Positions 22,677-34,358 of a stretch of 64,000 bases of DNA are shown here, piece by piece. This stretch comes from Tetradesmus obliquus. Taxonomy: Eukaryota > Chlorophyta > Chlorophyceae > Sphaeropleales > Scenedesmaceae. The position numbers and the translations under genes are program-made. The DNA is taken from assembly GCA_030272155.1 (NCBI GenBank), contig CP126201.1, positions 3,880,501 to 3,944,500 of the forward strand, written 5' to 3'. The stretch's first letter is position 1, and the number at the start of each line of letters is the position of its first letter. The notes beneath the pieces were generated by a model. It had not been told where the DNA came from and searched no databases. It was given only the letters and a program-made list of their open reading frames with translations.

Positions 22677-23036
22677 GCCAGCATGTGGCAGCCAGCAGTC
22701 AACGCTGCACCTGCAATCATGGACGCAACTCCGTTTCCTGCCGCGCCCGCAGCGCCCGAACTGCTTGCGAACCAACAACCTGCAGCTGCCACTGGCTGTG
22801 TTGGCGGTGACAGCAGTGCTGGGCCAAATGCGTGTGTGCGTGGTGCTGGCGACAGCTTTGGTGCCGGGCCTTGCGTGCGTGGTGCTGGCGACAGCTTTGG
22901 TGGCTTCTGTGATGTGCTGCTAGGCTCAGGTAGGGGGCTGCATGAGCTGCTGCAGAGCTGGAGTGCTGAGGGGGAGGCAGGGGAGGAGGCGCTAGAGGGC
23001 CTGGCACTGCTGCCTGAAGATGTGGACATGTTATAA
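18829..23036 (+). CDS. SBP-box transcription factor with long low-complexity tail
   Basis: Exons 18829-18924, 19150-19319 and 19616-23036 join in frame to 1228 aa. The SBP DNA-binding domain spans residues about 31-106. Zinc site 1 is C-x4-C-x16-C-x2-H starting CQVDGC; zinc site 2 is C-x2-C-x3-H-x11-C starting CQQCGKFH. A basic nuclear-localisation stretch (KRSCRTRL, then RQQRRK) follows. The second intron splits the KR/SC position, where plant SBP genes also carry an intron. The domain binds GTAC. The rest, over 1100 residues, is Ala, Gln and Ser rich with long homopolymers and no ankyrin repeats, unlike the copper regulator CRR1. A short direct repeat of VRGAGDSFG is near the C-terminus. 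An alternative first exon at 18679-18691 (ATG) spliced to an acceptor ending at 18866 would also be in frame (MGSTDVQRM). Confidence 0.9.
22829..22905 (+). repeat. Duplicated nine-residue motif near the SBP protein C-terminus
   Basis: Two near-identical 36-bp copies encode CVRGAGDSFG, ending just before GFCDVLL. It is an in-frame tandem duplication within the last exon. Confidence 0.85.
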
Positions 23037-23611
23037 CGTTGTTATTTATTGGCAGTTGTGGTGGAGGCGTTTGCGCGGCTGCGGTTGAGAAGTACACATT
23101 GGAAGTCAGACAAAAAGACTCTACCTATAATCAGGGACTAGCGCTTGCTGTGGTTGCAATGACATGGGGGAGGCCCCGGCTTGTTGCCGGGTCGTGGGTG
23201 CTTGCATACATGCTGATGTGGAATATCAGGGTACCTGTTTATGTGGGTGCCTGATTGGGTGGGAATGGCTGTCTGCAAATGAAGTGGTGGAATGATGGTG
23301 TGCAAATGAGTTGATAGTTGCCTGGGCTGCTGCTTGGCGCAGCATGGCGTGGCTATCACACAGCAGCAATGGCTAGCTGTGGCAGGGTGCAAAAAGGGAC
23401 GATTTCGCTGCTACTTGACACTGAATACACCTTGCGCTTGCTGCTTTACTTACTCTGCTGTGTGTCAGTGTCTTTATAATAGACTGAGTTACGCATGTAT
23501 GTGCTTTGCTGGGTTGGGTTTGTGGGTGTGGGCTTCGTTTCTTTCTGCACTGCCAGGCCGGCCACGTGGCCGGATGTGCTGCAGGCAACTGCAGTGCCGC
23601 ACGCATTGCCT

Positions 23612-23647
<36 letters not shown>

Positions 23648-23845
23648 CGCATTGGCTGCAGCCGCAAGCAGCCTGGCCGCTGCACTGCGCGCCTGTGGCG
23701 CAGTCGGACTGGGCTGCTTGCAGCGCATGCATGGGACAGGATGGACAGGACAGGTGGATGTTGCTGGCAGGATGTGCAGCAGCCTGGCTGCTACTGCTGC
23801 AGCGCCAGATGCTGCTGTGCTTGCGTGCATCTGTGTATCTGCGTG

Positions 23846-23850
23846 TGTAA
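23846..23850 (+). terminator. Candidate TGTAA poly(A) signal of the SBP gene
   Basis: TGTAA lies about 0.8 kb past the SBP stop codon. It is a short motif with appropriate orientation and distance, without other support. Confidence 0.3.
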
Positions 23851-24689
23851 GGTGTGGCTATGCGCTTGCTGCAGCTGGTGCTGAGCTGCCCAGGTGCATG
23901 CCAGCACAAACACAAAAGATGCGCAAAGTTTCAGCTGCAGTGTGGTGTGAGCGAGCTGCTGAGTGCTTGCCTCATCAAGTTGAGCTGCACGCTGTCCACG
24001 GGCTGTGTCTGCTAGACTAGTTTTGAATACTCTTGAATAGGCGGGTGCTTTTCACTACTCTTTGCTTTCGGGGGCTCTTTGAATGTACAGCTTTTATACT
24101 TGCCTTCACCTGGGTTGCTAAGTACTCGGGAGGCAGAACATCTGCACTTCCTTTGCACATATCTATGCTGACAGCTCAGCTATGTATGGGATTTGCAGGA
24201 AGGGCTTCTACCGAAGCAGGGGGTGTATGTAGCTCTGGTTCCGTTTTGGTGTGGTTTTGCGCACTCACTTCTGCAGCATGTGCTTGCCTCTGTGTTTTGT
24301 TCTGTGTTTTGTTGAGGGTGGCCTTGGAACCTTTGGCGACACCCAGCAGCTGTGTCACCCTGTGGTGCACCTGCAACGCTGTGCCTCCTGTGCGCTGTTT
24401 CACGCCTCAGCTGAAATTCATCCAGCAGAGCATTCCTCAGCAGATGTTCCCCAGCAGATGTTGCCTTTGTGGGCGCTTGGGCCGCATGCATCCATGCAGC
24501 ATGCTGATTTGCAGCAATTCCAGCAGCTTTGATTGCCGTTGCTTGCTAGTTTGTCGCAGTCTGTTCATTCCGTCGTGTCATGGTGCAGCTGTCGGTGGGC
24601 TTGGCATCTGTCAAAACAAAGCGCCTGTTTGCTGTGTGTGTGAAGAATGCTGTGCTTGCCGTACCCGTGGTGGTGAGTGTGTGCAGAAA

Positions 24690-25240
24690 TTCCAGCCAAA
24701 CCTGCCGGCTCTGCGGCTGGCAGGTTGTGGCTGATGGGAAGAATGCTGAGACCATGTCCATGCTGCTGCTATCATAATAGTACATGTATTATGCAGCGTT
24801 CACGTGGTTTGCCAGCTCCCCGCTAGGCAGTTGTCTTTGGGTGTGTTGTTGGTTGTGCTGTGCTGTTGTTGCGTCATCGGAGATGACACTGTGTGGGTGT
24901 TATGTCCAGCCAACCTGCCGGCTCTGCGGCTGGTAGGTAGGGCTGCTGTGCAGGGTGCTGAGAACATGCCCATGCTGCTCCTCATCCTATTAAGCAGAGC
25001 TTGCATTACTACTGCATAGTTGCCAGCTTCGGATTCGCCAGCAACGGTACTTCTGGGGTGTGTGGCTGTGTTGTGTTGCTTCACTGGAGCTATCACTAGC
25101 TATGTGCAACGGTTCAGTGCCAACTTGCTAGCCCTGCGGCTGGCGGCAGGTGTAGTAAGGGGTGCTGATGGAATGAATGCTGAGAAACTGCCCATGCTGC
25201 TGCGCATCCTATTATGCAGCGCTTGCATCAAGGAGCATGG
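24690..25240 (+). repeat. Degenerate threefold tandem repeat, about 212-bp period
   Basis: Copies start near 24697, 24909 and 25122. Shared landmarks in order are CCTGCCGGCTCTGCGGCTGG, a GGTGCTGA.AAC-type stretch, CC.ATGCTGCT, and ATCCTATTA.GCAG.GCTTGCAT (best in copies two and three). Translated, copies share a pattern like NLPALRL then MPMLL. Divergence is substantial, so this is an old repeat. Confidence 0.7.
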
Positions 25241-28200
25241 TGTCCAGTTGGAAGGACTCCAGGCATGCAGTACTATGGGGCATGTTGCGTTATGATGGCA
25301 CAGAGCATTGAGTTGCTCACAGCAGCACGAGTCGTGCTGCCTGCTGTTCCTGTGCGGTTGAGAACAGGCTGCATTGTCATGCTCATCTGCAGTTGCTGCA
25401 TTTTGCTGCATGCTGTCCATGGTGAGGAGCTGCAAGGTGGTGCCACGCAGAGAGTACAGTCCCTGCTTTGAGTGCTGCCTTTGCTTCGTAAGCACAGCTC
25501 AGGCAGCATCACCTGCTGGGCATGTTGCATGCATGGGAGTGGAGAGGGCGTGTGCGAGTCCAGCAGCAGAACACAACGGCGTACCAAGCCATAGCCACAA
25601 GCAAAACTGTCCATCACCTGCGCGGAAGACCCCTGCAGCGCCACTTGCTGCAATGGAGGCTGCCTGCACCTCAGGCAGCTGCTCTGATGGCTCCCCTGCA
25701 GCGTGGATGCATCTGCTTGCTTGCCGGCAGCTTGCAAGGCAGGAGGAGCTAGGCACCACACACAGCAGCAGCATGATGTGTGGTGTCCCAGGTGCCTGCA
25801 TGGCGTTTGGCCTGTTGCATGCAGCAATCATGCATCGATGTTCCATCGTGTTGCATTGTGTCACATTGCCAGCTGCTTGGTGCTTGTTTTGTACGGCATG
25901 GCGCATACACCTTGGTCGGTGCGCCCGGGTGCGAGTTGTTGTCCTGGCACAGTTGCTGTGCCTTGCTGCATGTCTGCGCTGCCATCCTGCAGTGCCTTGC
26001 CGCCCTGCAATCTTGCAGGTGCGCTGTCTGGATTGCTAGATCATGATGCGCATCCAGAGTCTTGGCATAGCAGTTGCTCGGGTGAACCAAAGGCTGGCCG
26101 TAGCATGTTGCAATGCTTATAGCAGGCATGCCTGCAGCTGCCAGTTTGTGGACAGCCGCCTGGTGTGGCACCTTTTTCATGTGGCGTGCACACACAGGCT
26201 TACATACTTCATACGCACACTGCTGCTCTCAACGAAAGGAGCTGCTGCATTGTGTGAGTTGCCGATACATAGATACTGCTGCTGGTACAAATATGTATGC
26301 TGTGTCGAGCCTCGTGTTCACCTGTTGGGGATCTGAACCCAACAGCTGAGTGTCTGCACAGCACCTATGCTGGCGGACACTGGAGCACACATCCTGCAGC
26401 AAAGTTGAGCAGCAGTTGCGCCTACGAGTTGACATTACACATTGCATTGCACCACTGCGTTGCTGAGCATCAGTGTGTTGCGCTTGTGGTGGTTGCACCT
26501 GCGCGTTGTGCGCAGGCAACCAGTCAGGCCTCTTGCAGACGACAAACATCGGCTGTCAAAGCGTCATGTTGTCGTGTCAAGAAGGCGACAGGTGTTGCTG
26601 TGGGCGGGCATTCAATATAGGAGCATCCTGGCGTCGGCTGTATGTACGCCGCATGCGTCAGGCGCGCAGTGGTATGTGTACAGTCGCCCTGCATTAGCGG
26701 TTGATGATATGCTGTTGTTGCAGGGTTTCATGCTTATAACACGCAACAGAATGGCAGTGCATGAATGAGCAGCTCGCCAAGAGCTTTTGTACAGCAGCAC
26801 AGTGGGCAGCATCTGCTCCCTAGCTTTCCCTTTTGAGGGGTGAGTGGTTGGAAGGCTTTATGGATGCACGTGCTGCAGGAGGAAACGGGCTATCTGAAGC
26901 TTGTCTGCTTGCTTTGCTTTGGTTTGATGCTACGCACTATGAGGAATTGCAGGTCAGTGTGGTGTTTAGGATAATGTGCAGAGTGTGTGTTGACAGAGGT
27001 GTTGCATTGTGTGTCTGTTTGTGTAGCGTGGACGCTCTCTGGTTACTTGCTCTTGCCATGCAGCCTTCTGGCTTTTGGGGCGGATGTCACGCATCACCAT
27101 TAGCAGTATTTCCCTTGCCTCTAATCACAAGGGTGGGTGGCAGTGTTGCAAGGTTGTAGCAGTGCAATGCTTTTGCTCGGGTCAGTGCTGTGGTTTTCGC
27201 TGGGGCCTGGGATTGGTTACGCAGGTGCCTTTGTGCTTCGCTTTGCAGGCAGGTATCATTGCCAGTTTGTTGCTGTACAGCGTCTGTCTGTGCATCGCAT
27301 GCACGTTGTGTTGTCAGATGTGAGCAGGCCGGCCGCAGGATGCGCATGCTCAGTGCTGATGAGGTGACGGCTGCACATCTGCAGCCTGCCAGCTGTTACC
27401 TGCTGGAGGTTTGCAAACATTCTGCAGTGTATTGAAGTTGTTGCTTCTAGCTGGGTAGCCTACCTGCTCTGAAACTTGCGCGCACCTCCTTCCTTGGAGT
27501 ATCATGAACTGATCAGGATCTGATATATATGTTGTGCAGAGGCTTTGATATTAGTTGCGGGCTTGCTGGATGCCCTGCCATTGGCTTGTAGGTTGCTTCT
27601 TGTGCATGCTGTCTGGCATCTCCGCAGCGGTGGGTGGCTGTAGTCTGCTCGCAACAGCTGCATCACAGCTACCCTTGTGGCAAGCAGCACGGGCCTGGTT
27701 GATTGCATGCTTTGTGCTTGTATGCATTGGCACCAGTTCCGTGCAGCAACGTTTGAATGTTGCTGCCAGTCAAACCACACTCACGCATCGCCAGCGCTGT
27801 CCCACACCACACCATCCACATCTCAAGCCTGGTGGCAGCACTTTCTATGCCACGGCTACAGAGAAACAGCGTCTGACTTGGTTTTGCGGCGACTGCATAT
27901 TGGGCATGTGCTTTTAAACATCAGGCAACTTTGCAGGCCAGTGCCGCCTGTCCTCCTGTGGCAGGGGCAGCAAATGCATGCTGCTCCTGGAAGCCAGGTG
28001 CACCCGGTTGTGGGAGTAAGTGCAGGCGCATGTGCTGCGAAAGATGGTGCATAACCGCATCGTGCACACGTGTACAACATGCATGCAGGCGTGGAAGACT
28101 GCACTGCATCTCATGCAGCTGTACATAGCGGGCATACTTATTGTTGCCACGCACAGCAGCGTGACACTGCTGTTAAACTCAGGCTTGAGGGAATCATAAT

Positions 28201-29722
28201 GCACATAGTATCATGCTGGTGGAGGTACCCAGTTGCAACTGTGCTGCTTGCTTGTTGCTGCTTGCTTGTTGCTTATGCAGGTGTCCTAGCTTGTTGCGTC
28301 ATGTTGCCGTCAGCAGCATGTGTCTTCTTAGCTAGCTTAAAAAATGCTGGGTATACGTTTGTGCGTGCTGGCGCTTCAGATTGTGCTTGTTAGTTTCAAG
28401 GTGCCGAGGCGGCGCCGTCGCTTCCTTACCATGGCCGCACATCTTCTGCTGTCAACAAAGGGGATAGTATGCTTTGCGAAAGGCGTTGCATGTATTGAAT
28501 ATGTTGCCAGGGCAGCCAAGCAGGACTTATACGACTGCGCCTGCATTCTCATGTGCTGTATGCGGATGCAGTGGTATTGACCGTGTTGTCAGTTGCTGGC
28601 CAACTGGCCTTGCCACAGTGTTGTGGGCTTCTGCTGGGACCAGCAAGCGAAAGGACCGGTGGCAGGCCCTGCTTGCTACACCAACTGGTTATCCAGCTGG
28701 GAAATGTTGCAAACGTTTGCAACGTACCAGGCAGGGCGGCACGGTGTGTTGTTGCTGGCTTCCCACAGTGGTAGCAACAAGCACTGGCAACACGGCAGCA
28801 TTGCCTGTCGATGGTTGCCGCAATGCAAACACACCAGATGTGCTGACACAAGATGTTCGACAGCTGATGTGACACGGGAAGGTGGTTGATGCACAACTGT
28901 TGCACCCATAAGCTCAAGAACGGGCAACACTTTCAGGTCATTCAGAGTGCTACTAGTGACTGTTGTATTTGTTGTGTTGTGTTTCTGGCGGATGGGTCAG
29001 ACACAGCTCAAGGCTGAGTAGTATTGGTAGTTGCTGATATCAGAATTGCATTTGCACGCGTTGTACTTGCCTCAAGGGTTTTTTTGTTGTGCTGTGTAGT
29101 ACCAGGTAACTCAGGAGTTGTTTCCAGGGGCGTCACCACACGAGATGCTGCTGCTGCGTTTTGTTTCGCCAGGCTTGCTCGATTCCAGCCTGTTCTGCTG
29201 CTTGACTTGCTCGATTCCAGCCTGGGCCAGCTGGCTGAGGCCAGGTAGCGCACCACGGCATACGGCTGCAGCCAGCTGGCGGCAGCAGGCGATGGGGTAG
29301 CTGCCGAACAGCACCTGTGCAGCAGCTGCTGCATTTAAGTTGAAAGAAAAGACACAGTATCTTTCCGGCTTGAGTATGCTGCATGCAGAAATTTGCAGCA
29401 CAGCACACAGCGGGATGTCAAGCAGCGCCTGTGTATGTGTACGCAGACAGGCAAACCCCCTCAAAACCCTCATGCAGTGGGCATTCATGTTTGCAGGGTT
29501 CAGAGCGAAACAGGTCATGCCCAGGCATCTCCTCTAGTAGTTAGTGGCCCAGCTTGAACGCACGAAACACAGACAAGCATACGCAGTACATTGAACGCAG
29601 TTGGTTGCTGCTGTTGTCGAGACACTGTTGCTGCTGTACTTCCTCTCAGAGGTTCTTTTTCCGTATCACATATAAGCAGCAGGGCGGTTACTGATTGTAT
29701 TTTCAGCTATCAGAAAAGGGCC

Positions 29723-30034
29723 ATGGACTTTGAGGGCCAGCGGGTGGCAGAGCAGTGGCTGATCAAGTTACTGATAGCTTTCGCAGCAGTAGGCTTCCTC
29801 GCGGGCTACCTCACGTCGAACTTTGCGCTGATGGCTTACATCAACGCTGCTGGATTGGCGATCACGACCCTGCTGGTGGTGCCTGACTGGCCCTTCTTCA
29901 GAAGGCACCCCCTCAACTGGTTGCCGCCCCTCAATCCAGCGCAGCAACAAGCTGCAGCAAGTGCAGCCACAGCAGTAGCAGCAGCGCCAACACCTGCCAA
30001 GACAGCTGTAGTTAAGAGCAGAAAACAAGGATGA
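29723..30034 (+). CDS. SPCS1: Signal peptidase complex subunit 1 (SPC12 family)
   Basis: A single-exon CDS of 103 aa. SPC12 is a small membrane subunit of the endoplasmic reticulum signal peptidase complex; it does not cut itself but supports substrate selection. The sequence begins MDFEGQRVAEQWLIKLLIAF and has two membrane spans, about residues 13-33 and 37-57, separated by a short polar turn. The loop after the second span reads WPFFRRHPLNWLPP, the family's signature (WP.(Y/F)RRHPL.WL). The tail is Ala/Pro rich and basic. Length matches the family. The start is the ATG at the conserved MD(W/F)xGQ position; an upstream in-frame extension lacks similarity. It stands alone, with no neighbour within 2 kb. 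Confidence 0.93.
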   Translation: MDFEGQRVAEQWLIKLLIAFAAVGFLAGYLTSNFALMAYINAAGLAITTLLVVPDWPFFRRHPLNWLPPLNPAQQQAAASAATAVAAAPTPAKTAVVKSRKQG

Positions 30035-32016
30035 AGTTGCATTGCGCCACGCCAGTAAGCCAGTCAGTTGAAGTGGCGGCGGCATGCTTGCTTGGTACTA
30101 GCGCTGCACTTGCTGTTGGGCAGCAAGCAGTTGCTCTGAACGCTGTCATGGTGTTCACGACTGATCAGCATCACCAGCTGTGTGCCCTCACACCATTAAG
30201 TTGCAGTGTGAGCAGCGTTGTGTGCTTTGCTCTGGATTTTTGTAGCTGTGTGTCCAGCTATCGCAACAGCTCAGCACTGCAGGAAGCAGCCAGGTTTCAG
30301 TGACGCCTTAGGTGTCTGGGCTTGGCCAACTGCCTATGAGCAGCATGACGAATGTGCACACAGTTTGAAGAAGATAAAAGCACAGTTGTGCGTGCATCAG
30401 CATGTCTGGCACTGAGGTGCACCTGTAGCTGTACCAGGTGTTCGTCATTGACTGGCATAACCCAGCCTTTGGCTTGCTGCAGTTGCCTTGGAAGGAGCAA
30501 ACTTCATCCTCTGGTCCCATTGCCGCAGTGCTGCTAGCGGATAGTATCTTCGCACATGCCGCCCGTGCCACCAAACAGGCTTGCATCGCATGCAGCAAGC
30601 ATGGCGGCGGCTGGTTGTTGTGATGTGGCAGACACCACTGGTGTCTGGCAGTTTTTGGGGTCACTCTGCACCTTTGATTGCGTGTTTCAGACTGTTTGTA
30701 ACACACCAGATCATACGGTTGAGACTTGTAGCAAAAGCTGGGGTTGCCAAATCCATGGGCATTAGCATGTGAGACGAAGGCTACATGCATGTGCAGCACT
30801 AGCAAGTTACATTGTTGCCACATAACATCAAACGACCGTGGCTGCAAATGTTGGACACAGCGCCGCAACATACTGTAACCGGCTCGAAGTTGCAGGGTTC
30901 CATAAACCCTAGGGTGGTACACGGCAACAGCTGGATGCTGCAAACCACTGCGTTCATGTGTTTGCGGAAGATCTGTCCTGCAAATACCAGGGATCATGTG
31001 ACCATGAACAGGGGGCTGCACTGTCATACAGCATCACATGCAGTCAACAATCAAGCGTGCCTTGCGCAGGTAGCACAGCACGCGCGTCGCCCGCAGCAGG
31101 ACGATTGATATGCATTATTGGCAGGTCATACTACAAGGCTCTAGTTGTAGAGCTCAAACAGTGCTGCAGGATACTGACATAGCCCAAAGCACACACAGAA
31201 CCGTCCACAAATATCGGCCAAGCAGCTGAACGGGCATGGGTCAGAAGGACCAGGCGTGTAATGCAGAGTGCAGGAAAATGGTTTGTGCAGAACATCAGCA
31301 AGTGTGAGCTGATGCAGCACAAATCAAGTCCGAGTACTACACACATATGTGCCAACAGAAGTATCGGGTATCTGGTGGCTCAGTCCTGACACAACACTGA
31401 TTGCGGTTGTGCAGCTGGTGTACACTGGTGTCCAATCATTGAAGCTTTATGAAAGGGTGATGCACAGTCAAAGTACATGCTCAGAGCAGAAGCATCATCC
31501 ACATGCATGGTGTGTCTGCATTGCAGCAGCACAGGCCAAGTCACGTCATGCAACCTAACCTTGACAAGGAATGCCATGTCCAGAAATGTTGAAGATACAC
31601 GAATGATGGATGCAAAGCCACCAGCACTGCAGCACCACACTTGCTCAACTGCTGAGTATCCTGGCAGGACAAACTCACAGCAGAGTTGAGTACAGATGAC
31701 CACAAGCGATGACACAGCACACGCACACACGTTCAGCATTTCCCCCCAAGAGAGTATGCTGCACATTCAGCTCTGAGAAATGTCCTGCACCTCATTTGGA
31801 GTACGCCCATCATTAGCGTTGAACCACAAGCAGGCAGGAGGCATTGCCTGTGCTAAGTCAGCCACTCGGACACGGCTTGGCCATATACAGCAGACACATT
31901 ATAGCCAACCAATGCTGCATGTGGATGCAGTAACACAGATCAAACACATGCTTCTACATGAACCAGTGCATTCATATGCCTGGGCGTCGCTTTGAAGCCA
32001 TGGCGACCAAGCCAAA
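30035..32016. other. Intergenic, convergent 3' regions of SPCS1 and the AP2 gene
   Basis: About 2 kb between two convergent stops. TGTAA at 30697-30701 is a candidate poly(A) signal for SPCS1, and TTACA at 30807-30811 one for the minus strand. I see no supported gene. Confidence 0.55.
30697..30701 (+). terminator. Candidate TGTAA poly(A) signal of SPCS1
   Basis: TGTAA lies 663 bp past the SPCS1 stop codon, and another lies near 30871. Orientation and distance fit; nothing else supports it. Confidence 0.3.
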
Positions 32017-34260
32017 TTAGGCTGCAGCACCTTGGCGCGCCAGTAATGCTGCCAAAAAAGCCATGGCTGTGGCGGGCATGGGCTCAGGGCCAGCTGCAGA
32101 GTGATCCTGCTGCCCCTGGCGCTGGATGACCTTGTCTGCTGTGACGCAAGCAGTGCCAGTTGCAGCACTGCCTGCTGGGCGGCTGACCTGGCACTGCAGC
32201 TGCTGTGCAGGTGCCTGCATGCTATCTTGCAAGCATCCAGTGACTGCTGGAACAGCAGCAGCAGGCAGATCGGCTGCAGCGTCTGCCGTTGTGGCTTGCG
32301 TCTTCATGATGCGGTCTACACTAATGTCAATGCTGCCTTCACCCTGCTGCTGAGCAGCCAGTGAGCTGCAGTGTGGTGGCTTTGCCAGATGCTGCTCCTG
32401 CTCTGCTCTGGAACAGGACTGCTGGTCAACCTTCTCCTCTAAAGCTGGCGCAGCGAAAAGCCCTGTGCCCAGCAGACCTCCAATCACCAAGCGCTGCTGC
32501 TGCTCACCCAACTTGAACACTGACGCAAGCAGCGCTGTTGCTGCTATTGCATCATTCAAGGTCAGGGCTTCTGGCTGCTGAGCTGGCCTCCCATCCTGCT
32601 GCCCTTCCAACCGCTGCTGAGCCTCTGCCTCTGCTGTACTGCTGCTGCTGTGCGCTGGAAAACCTGCCGCTGCAAAGGCATGGCCTACGCCTGCGGCCCT
32701 TAGCCTGGCAGCCAGAGCAGCCTGCTGTACCGATGTAACAGGTGCCATGGGTTGCTGCTCAGCAGCCGCTTGTTGCACTGCAAGGGCGTCTCTGCTGCGG
32801 CTGGCTGCCGTTACTGTGGGGTCTGCCAGCTGCTCACCCCAAGCTAGGTCAACACTGTTCCTGCTGCTGCCAGCTGCCATGGGCGAGCTGTTGGAACTGC
32901 AAAACACAGCAGCAGGCGTATGAGTCCCGCTGCCATCACTGGATGCTGCAGCTGCAGCTGCCTGCGTGCCTCTCATCAGGGGGAGGCCTGGCTTGTGGAA
33001 CTTCAGCATGGCGAGGGCGGCAGCAACGCCAGGCTCTTCGTTGTCAAAAGCTGCCAGGTCATCTGTTGTCAGCATGGGTCCTGGGCGGCTCAGGCCACTG
33101 GAGCCGCCAGGTGATGGAGGGCTGTCTGCGTCATCGTATGTCATCATCTCTGCCGCTGCAGCGGCCTTCTCGCTGTCTAGTGGCTGTGGCAGGTTGCGGC
33201 CAGATGCAATCTCACCCAGCACAGCCTCCAGATCACTGTGAGGGCTCTGCAGGACAACAAGAGAACAGCAGCAAGAGTCAGAGGTTGCAGCAGACGGACA
33301 ACCAGGTTCAACATCTGTTGAAACAGTCCTGCAATTGTAGGACTTCAGCTTGCAGGACGGTGCCTGCATAATCTCTGCATGGCTGTGCGCAGCATCTAAG
33401 CCATTGTGGGGCCGGCCGTGTTTGCAGGACAGCAACCCGCAATGATGCGGAGTGCTATCCTGCAAGCTGCAACCCTACTCTGGCAGTCTTGCAGCTGCAG
33501 ACAAGCTTGGCAGGCTCACCTTGCTGAGCTTGTAGTGGCTCAGAGTGGCTGAGCTGTACCTGAAGTTGGTCTTAGCCCGCTGGCCGTGCAGCGTCAATGC
33601 TGCAGCATCATAGGCGCGTGCGGCCTCTTCAGCGCTCTTGAAAGTGCCGACCCAGCGGCGCTTGTTGGCAGTGGCATCCCTGATCTCCGCAGCATAGGAT
33701 CCCCTGCAGGACAACACAAGCGCAAGCAACACTGGTTGACATGACGCTGATTCACCGCAAAGAGACAACGTGCTGTGCAACGTGGCTGATGCATGTATCA
33801 ACACAGCATCAGCATGTGTCCTGCAAGCCAGGCCACACACTGTTCAACACTGAAAGGGGTTATATGCCTGCAGGAACTGGCAGTCAAACTGTGTGGCAGC
33901 TGAGCTTGCAGGAACCTGATGCTGTGCATGCGGCTCTCACCACGGCCGCTTCCTCACGCCTCGAAAGCCGTGCTTGTTTTTGTTCCTGTCGTCTGCCCCC
34001 TGAGCAGGCCGCAGCCCTGACAGGTCGTTGTCCTGCAAGAGCTGCTGCTGTGCACCACCCGACAGCGGAGCCATCTGCAACTGCTGCTGCACCCTATGCT
34101 CGTGCAGGGCTGTTGGGATGTCAGGCTGCTGCAGGTTGGCTGCGTGAAACAGCAGATCAAAATCCTGCAGATGAGCATGAGGCTGGAAGCCCGGCATGCC
34201 TTGCTGCTGCATCTCGCTCTTGATTTGCTGCAGCGTTGGATACGGATAGTATGTGGCCAT
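32017..34260 (-). CDS. Single AP2/ERF-domain transcription factor
   Basis: Exons 34260-33941, 33703-33520 and 33246-32017 join in frame to 577 aa. The AP2/ERF DNA-binding domain is split by the first intron: [11 protein letters not shown] in exon 1 and [20 protein letters not shown] then [16 protein letters not shown] and KTNF in exon 2, residues about 97-155. This is the canonical three-strand sheet plus helix, with RGVR, AAEIRD and AARAYD elements. Only one domain is present, so it is ERF-like rather than euAP2. The N-terminus is Gln-rich; the C-terminal 400 residues are Ala/Gln/Ser rich with an acidic stretch ([10 protein letters not shown]) that may activate transcription. Target genes are unknown. 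The start is the first in-frame ATG ([12 protein letters not shown]) after a stop-containing leader. Confidence 0.92.
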
Positions 34261-34300
34261 AATATGTGCTTGCTGGGTACAGCTGTGTGTGCTACAGCTG

Positions 34301-34358
34301 CAGGTACTGCCTGGGAGGATGTGACTGCTGTTGCAGGTACTGCCTGGGAGGATGTGAC
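34301..34358 (-). repeat. 25-bp direct repeat in the AP2 gene 5' leader
   Basis: CAGGTACTGCCTGGGAGGAT plus GTGAC occurs at 34301-34325 and 34334-34358, 33 bp apart, beginning about 40 bp upstream of the ATG on the minus strand. It probably lies in the 5' untranslated region or core promoter. No protein is encoded. Confidence 0.85.

Larger units (their letters stand above)
23037..29722. other. 6.7-kb gene-poor stretch
   Basis: This is the largest gap in the window. It follows the SBP stop codon, with TGTAA at 23846-23850 as a possible end of that transcript. A CAG run lies at about 23610-23645. A degenerate threefold repeat lies at about 24690-25235. Many moderately long open frames exist, but none shows a conserved domain, a consistent multi-exon phase chain or balanced composition. 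I cannot exclude a non-coding RNA gene or an eroded coding gene. Confidence 0.5.

Noticed and set aside
22082-23029. 315-residue minus-strand open frame
   Set aside because: It is fully antisense to the SBP last exon, Ala/Ser biased, with no independent features.
25273-26195. Overlapping open frames of 130-220 codons on both strands
   Set aside because: His/Cys/Gln-biased composition, no shared phase chain and no domain; expected by chance in this repeat-rich sequence.
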